Positions 62,342 through 64,000 of a stretch of 64,000 bases of DNA are shown piece after piece. The notes under the pieces were generated by a model. The model saw nothing but the letters and a program-made list of their open reading frames with translations, did no database searches and was not told the origin of the DNA. Position numbers and translations under genes: made by a program. Source of the stretch: Roseiarcus sp963761435 (GTDB lineage: Bacteria; Pseudomonadota; Alphaproteobacteria; Rhizobiales; Beijerinckiaceae); contig CAVXHJ010000001.1 of assembly GCA_963761435.1 (NCBI GenBank), forward strand, positions 434,001 to 498,000, written 5' to 3'. Every line of letters starts with the position of its first letter. The stretch's first letter is position 1.

Positions 62342-63208
62342 ATGTCCGCAGCCGTCGAGCGTCGGGAATATGCGCTGCCGCGGGGCGCCAGTGCGGACGA
62401 GGAGATTTTCGCGATCGGCGACATTCACGGCCGGAGCGACCTTCTCGCCGCCCTCATCGATGTAGCCGCGCGCGAGCCGAGGCGGCGCGAGAAGCGCACG
62501 ATCGTCTTTGTCGGCGATCTTGTCGATCGGGGGCCCGACAGCCTCGGCGCGATCGATCTCGCTATCGGCGCCAAGGCGCGCGTCGGCGCCGACGACGAGA
62601 TCGCGCTCATGGGCAACCACGAGGCGATGATGCGGCTTGCGATGGATCCGGGCGCGCCGTGGGAGGACGCGATCGAGGCGCTCGAAGGCTGGATCGCCAA
62701 CGGCGGCGACCGGACGCTGGCCGAGTTCCTCGACGCGGGCGAGCGGGCCCGCGATCTCGACGAGCTTTTGGCGGCGGCGCGCGCGTCGCTTCCGGAGCGC
62801 GTGCGCGCCTGGCTCGAGCGCCTGCGCGCGAGCTGGCGCTCGGGCGATCTCCTGTTCGTCCACGCCGGCGTCAATCCGCGCTTCGATCTTGACGCCTTTC
62901 TCGCCGCGCCCTGGAACACGCCGCTCTCACGTCTTGATGAGGAGCGTCACTGGGCCTGGGTGCGCTGGCCGTTCCTGAAGCATCGGCCGGGGCCGTCAGG
63001 TTTTGGCGGGGTGTTCGTCGTGCACGGCCACACGCCGAACGACGCCAGGCGCGACGCCTCGCACGAGGACCAGATCGCCGGTTTCCGCCTCAATCTCGAC
63101 GCCGGCTCGGGGATGACCGGAGTTGCGAAAATGGCGATCATTCGCAGCGGTCAGGCGGATGTCGTCGCCGCGCGAGGACCGACCAACCGGGAGCTGATGG
63201 TGGAGTGA
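62342..63208 (+). CDS. Metallophosphoesterase, Ser/Thr phosphatase-like
   Basis: 288 residues. Calcineurin-like motifs: IFAIGDIHGRSDLL (D-x-H), IVFVGDLVDRGPDS (G-D-x-x-D-R-G), LMGNHEAMM (G-N-H-E), FVHAGVNP and VHGHTPND. This set fits the PPP-like bacterial protein phosphatases or ApaH-like phosphatases. Starts 77 bp after the divergent VWA gene start. Confidence 0.93.
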   Translation: MSAAVERREYALPRGASADEEIFAIGDIHGRSDLLAALIDVAAREPRRREKRTIVFVGDLVDRGPDSLGAIDLAIGAKARVGADDEIALMGNHEAMMRLAMDPGAPWEDAIEALEGWIANGGDRTLAEFLDAGERARDLDELLAAARASLPERVRAWLERLRASWRSGDLLFVHAGVNPRFDLDAFLAAPWNTPLSRLDEERHWAWVRWPFLKHRPGPSGFGGVFVVHGHTPNDARRDASHEDQIAGFRLNLDAGSGMTGVAKMAIIRSGQADVVAARGPTNRELMVE

Positions 63209-63226
63209 CGCAACCAATGCCCTGGG

Positions 63227-64000
63227 TCATGTCTCAGGCAGCCCCGCCTTGCGCAGGCCCTCGACAATGCGCTCGAAATCGGCCGGATTCTTGTAGGGAA
63301 GCACGCTGCGGCGCTGCTCTACCGAATAGGCTGGGTTCAGGCGCAGCAATTCTTGCCATGCGGCGTGGGCCTCGTCGATGAGACCCATCTGCCCCAGGCT
63401 CGCGGCCAAGAGCACCCGCGAAGTGTCGGTTTCGGGATTGCGCAGGATGCGTCGCCTGAGCAGGCTCGCAGCATCGGCATATTGCTCCAACTGGTAGGCC
63501 GCCTGGGCGCGGAAATAGAGGACGATGCTGTTGAAATGAGGATCGAGCGCCATGGCGCGGTCGAAGAATGCGAGCGCCTCCGCCGACCGGCCGGCAAAGT
63601 GCAGCAGCACGCCGACCATGCTGTGCCCTTCGGCGAAATTCGGGTTGAACGCAATCGCCCGCTCCGCGGCGTTCAGGGCTTCGTCGTTGCGCCGTTTCCA
63701 CGACAGGGTCATCGCGAGCGACCACAGCGCGTATGGGTACCGCTCGTCGAGATTGACCGCCTCTAGCGCCACCTTCTCGGCCTCTTCGAGGGCCCCGACG
63801 GGCTTTTCGCTCCATCCGTTCGAATAGGCGTTGGCCATCGTCGCGGCGAGGAACGCGAGCGCCGGGACAAATTCGGGATCGAGCGCGGTTGCGCGCCTGA
63901 GCAGGCGCTCGGCTTCGCGATTGGCCTCGCTCGAGAATCGCCACCAAAGTTCGCGCCCGCGCAGGAAGCAATCGTAGGCTTCCTGATTTTCGGTCCGTTC
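63227..64000 (-). CDS. C-terminal part of a TPR-repeat protein (partial)
   Basis: 258 residues lie in the window and the frame stays open to the right edge (AYDCFLRGRELWWRFSSEAN at the edge). Repeated TPR helices follow (ALNAAERAIAFNPNFAEGHS, ALAFFDRAMALDPHFNSIVL, AHAAWQELLRLNPAYSVEQR). The YDCFLRGRE segment is typical of the TPR tail of class III adenylate cyclases or of CadC-like regulators in Hyphomicrobiales, so the missing N-terminus may be a cyclase domain. This is inference. Confidence 0.85.
   Translation of the reverse strand, partial: ERTENQEAYDCFLRGRELWWRFSSEANREAERLLRRATALDPEFVPALAFLAATMANAYSNGWSEKPVGALEEAEKVALEAVNLDERYPYALWSLAMTLSWKRRNDEALNAAERAIAFNPNFAEGHSMVGVLLHFAGRSAEALAFFDRAMALDPHFNSIVLYFRAQAAYQLEQYADAASLLRRRILRNPETDTSRVLLAASLGQMGLIDEAHAAWQELLRLNPAYSVEQRRSVLPYKNPADFERIVEGLRKAGLPET

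Noticed and set aside
1..64000. CRISPR arrays, phage structural genes, toxin-antitoxin or restriction systems
   Set aside because: No regularly spaced direct repeats and no cas, capsid, tail, toxin or methylase genes were recognised. The PD-(D/E)XK-like protein at 28277-28708 has no partner genes.

Overview
This window reads as a chromosomal segment of a high-GC alphaproteobacterium, most likely of the order Hyphomicrobiales (Rhizobiales). The evidence is a CckA-type cell-cycle hybrid kinase, a pyrC-like/plsY/dprA gene order, a gatCAB operon, a DksA-like protein with only one cysteine, and the overall protein style. No 16S rRNA is present, so no genus is proposed.

Region by region. 1-10.4 kb is a carbohydrate uptake island: an RbsABC-type transporter with a DUF2291 lipoprotein, a DeoR-type regulator, and a second CUT1-type transporter whose operon includes a DUF5060/DUF4038/DUF5605 glycoside-hydrolase-like protein and an MsmK/UgpC-type ATPase. 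10.5-11.4 kb holds a decayed GAF-like gene, followed by tRNA-Arg(ACG). 11.8-19.6 kb is a core block: dihydroorotase-like, plsY, dprA, a conserved hypothetical, ruvX, gatC, gatA and gatB. A histone-H1-like lysine-rich protein built on a 27-bp tandem repeat follows. tRNA-Ser(GCT) is flanked by an IS110-type transposase remnant, which marks the edge of an accessory region.

21.4-25.8 kb is a compact five-gene minus-strand cluster around a long-type Dyp peroxidase (outer-membrane barrel, unknown 337-aa protein, DyP, SnoaL-like, unknown 190-aa protein). 26.4-29.1 kb carries an OmpA-DUF2092 fusion, a cysteine-repeat secreted protein, a PD-(D/E)XK nuclease-like protein and a small Tat-signal protein. 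29.3-32.8 kb is a three-part signalling locus: a sensor kinase with an ABC-substrate-binding-like sensor, a LuxR/NarL regulator and a stand-alone receiver. 33-39 kb is mixed accessory sequence (membrane proteins, DUF2254, Sel1-like and DUF2252 genes with frameshifts, a lactate dehydrogenase remnant, CrcB plus DUF190).

39.3-52.7 kb is a second catabolic island: amidohydrolase, questin-oxidase-like DUF4243 protein, a CUT1 transporter without its own ATPase, HAD hydrolase, FGGY kinase, BtpA-family protein, SDR dehydrogenase, gamma-glutamyltransferase and a dihydropyrimidinase/hydantoinase. A broken tannase/feruloyl-esterase gene follows. 54.9-64 kb returns to core-like content: MoxR ATPase, CckA, FliO-like protein, DksA, UspA, a CoxE-like VWA protein, a metallophosphoesterase and the end of a TPR protein.

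A recurring feature is single-base indels in otherwise well-conserved genes (DUF2291, a solute-binding protein, a sensor kinase, OmpA-DUF2092, Sel1, DUF2252, a permease, tannase). They fall in accessory genes and I found none in the two core blocks. They are therefore either real gene decay, or assembly errors that happen to miss the core.
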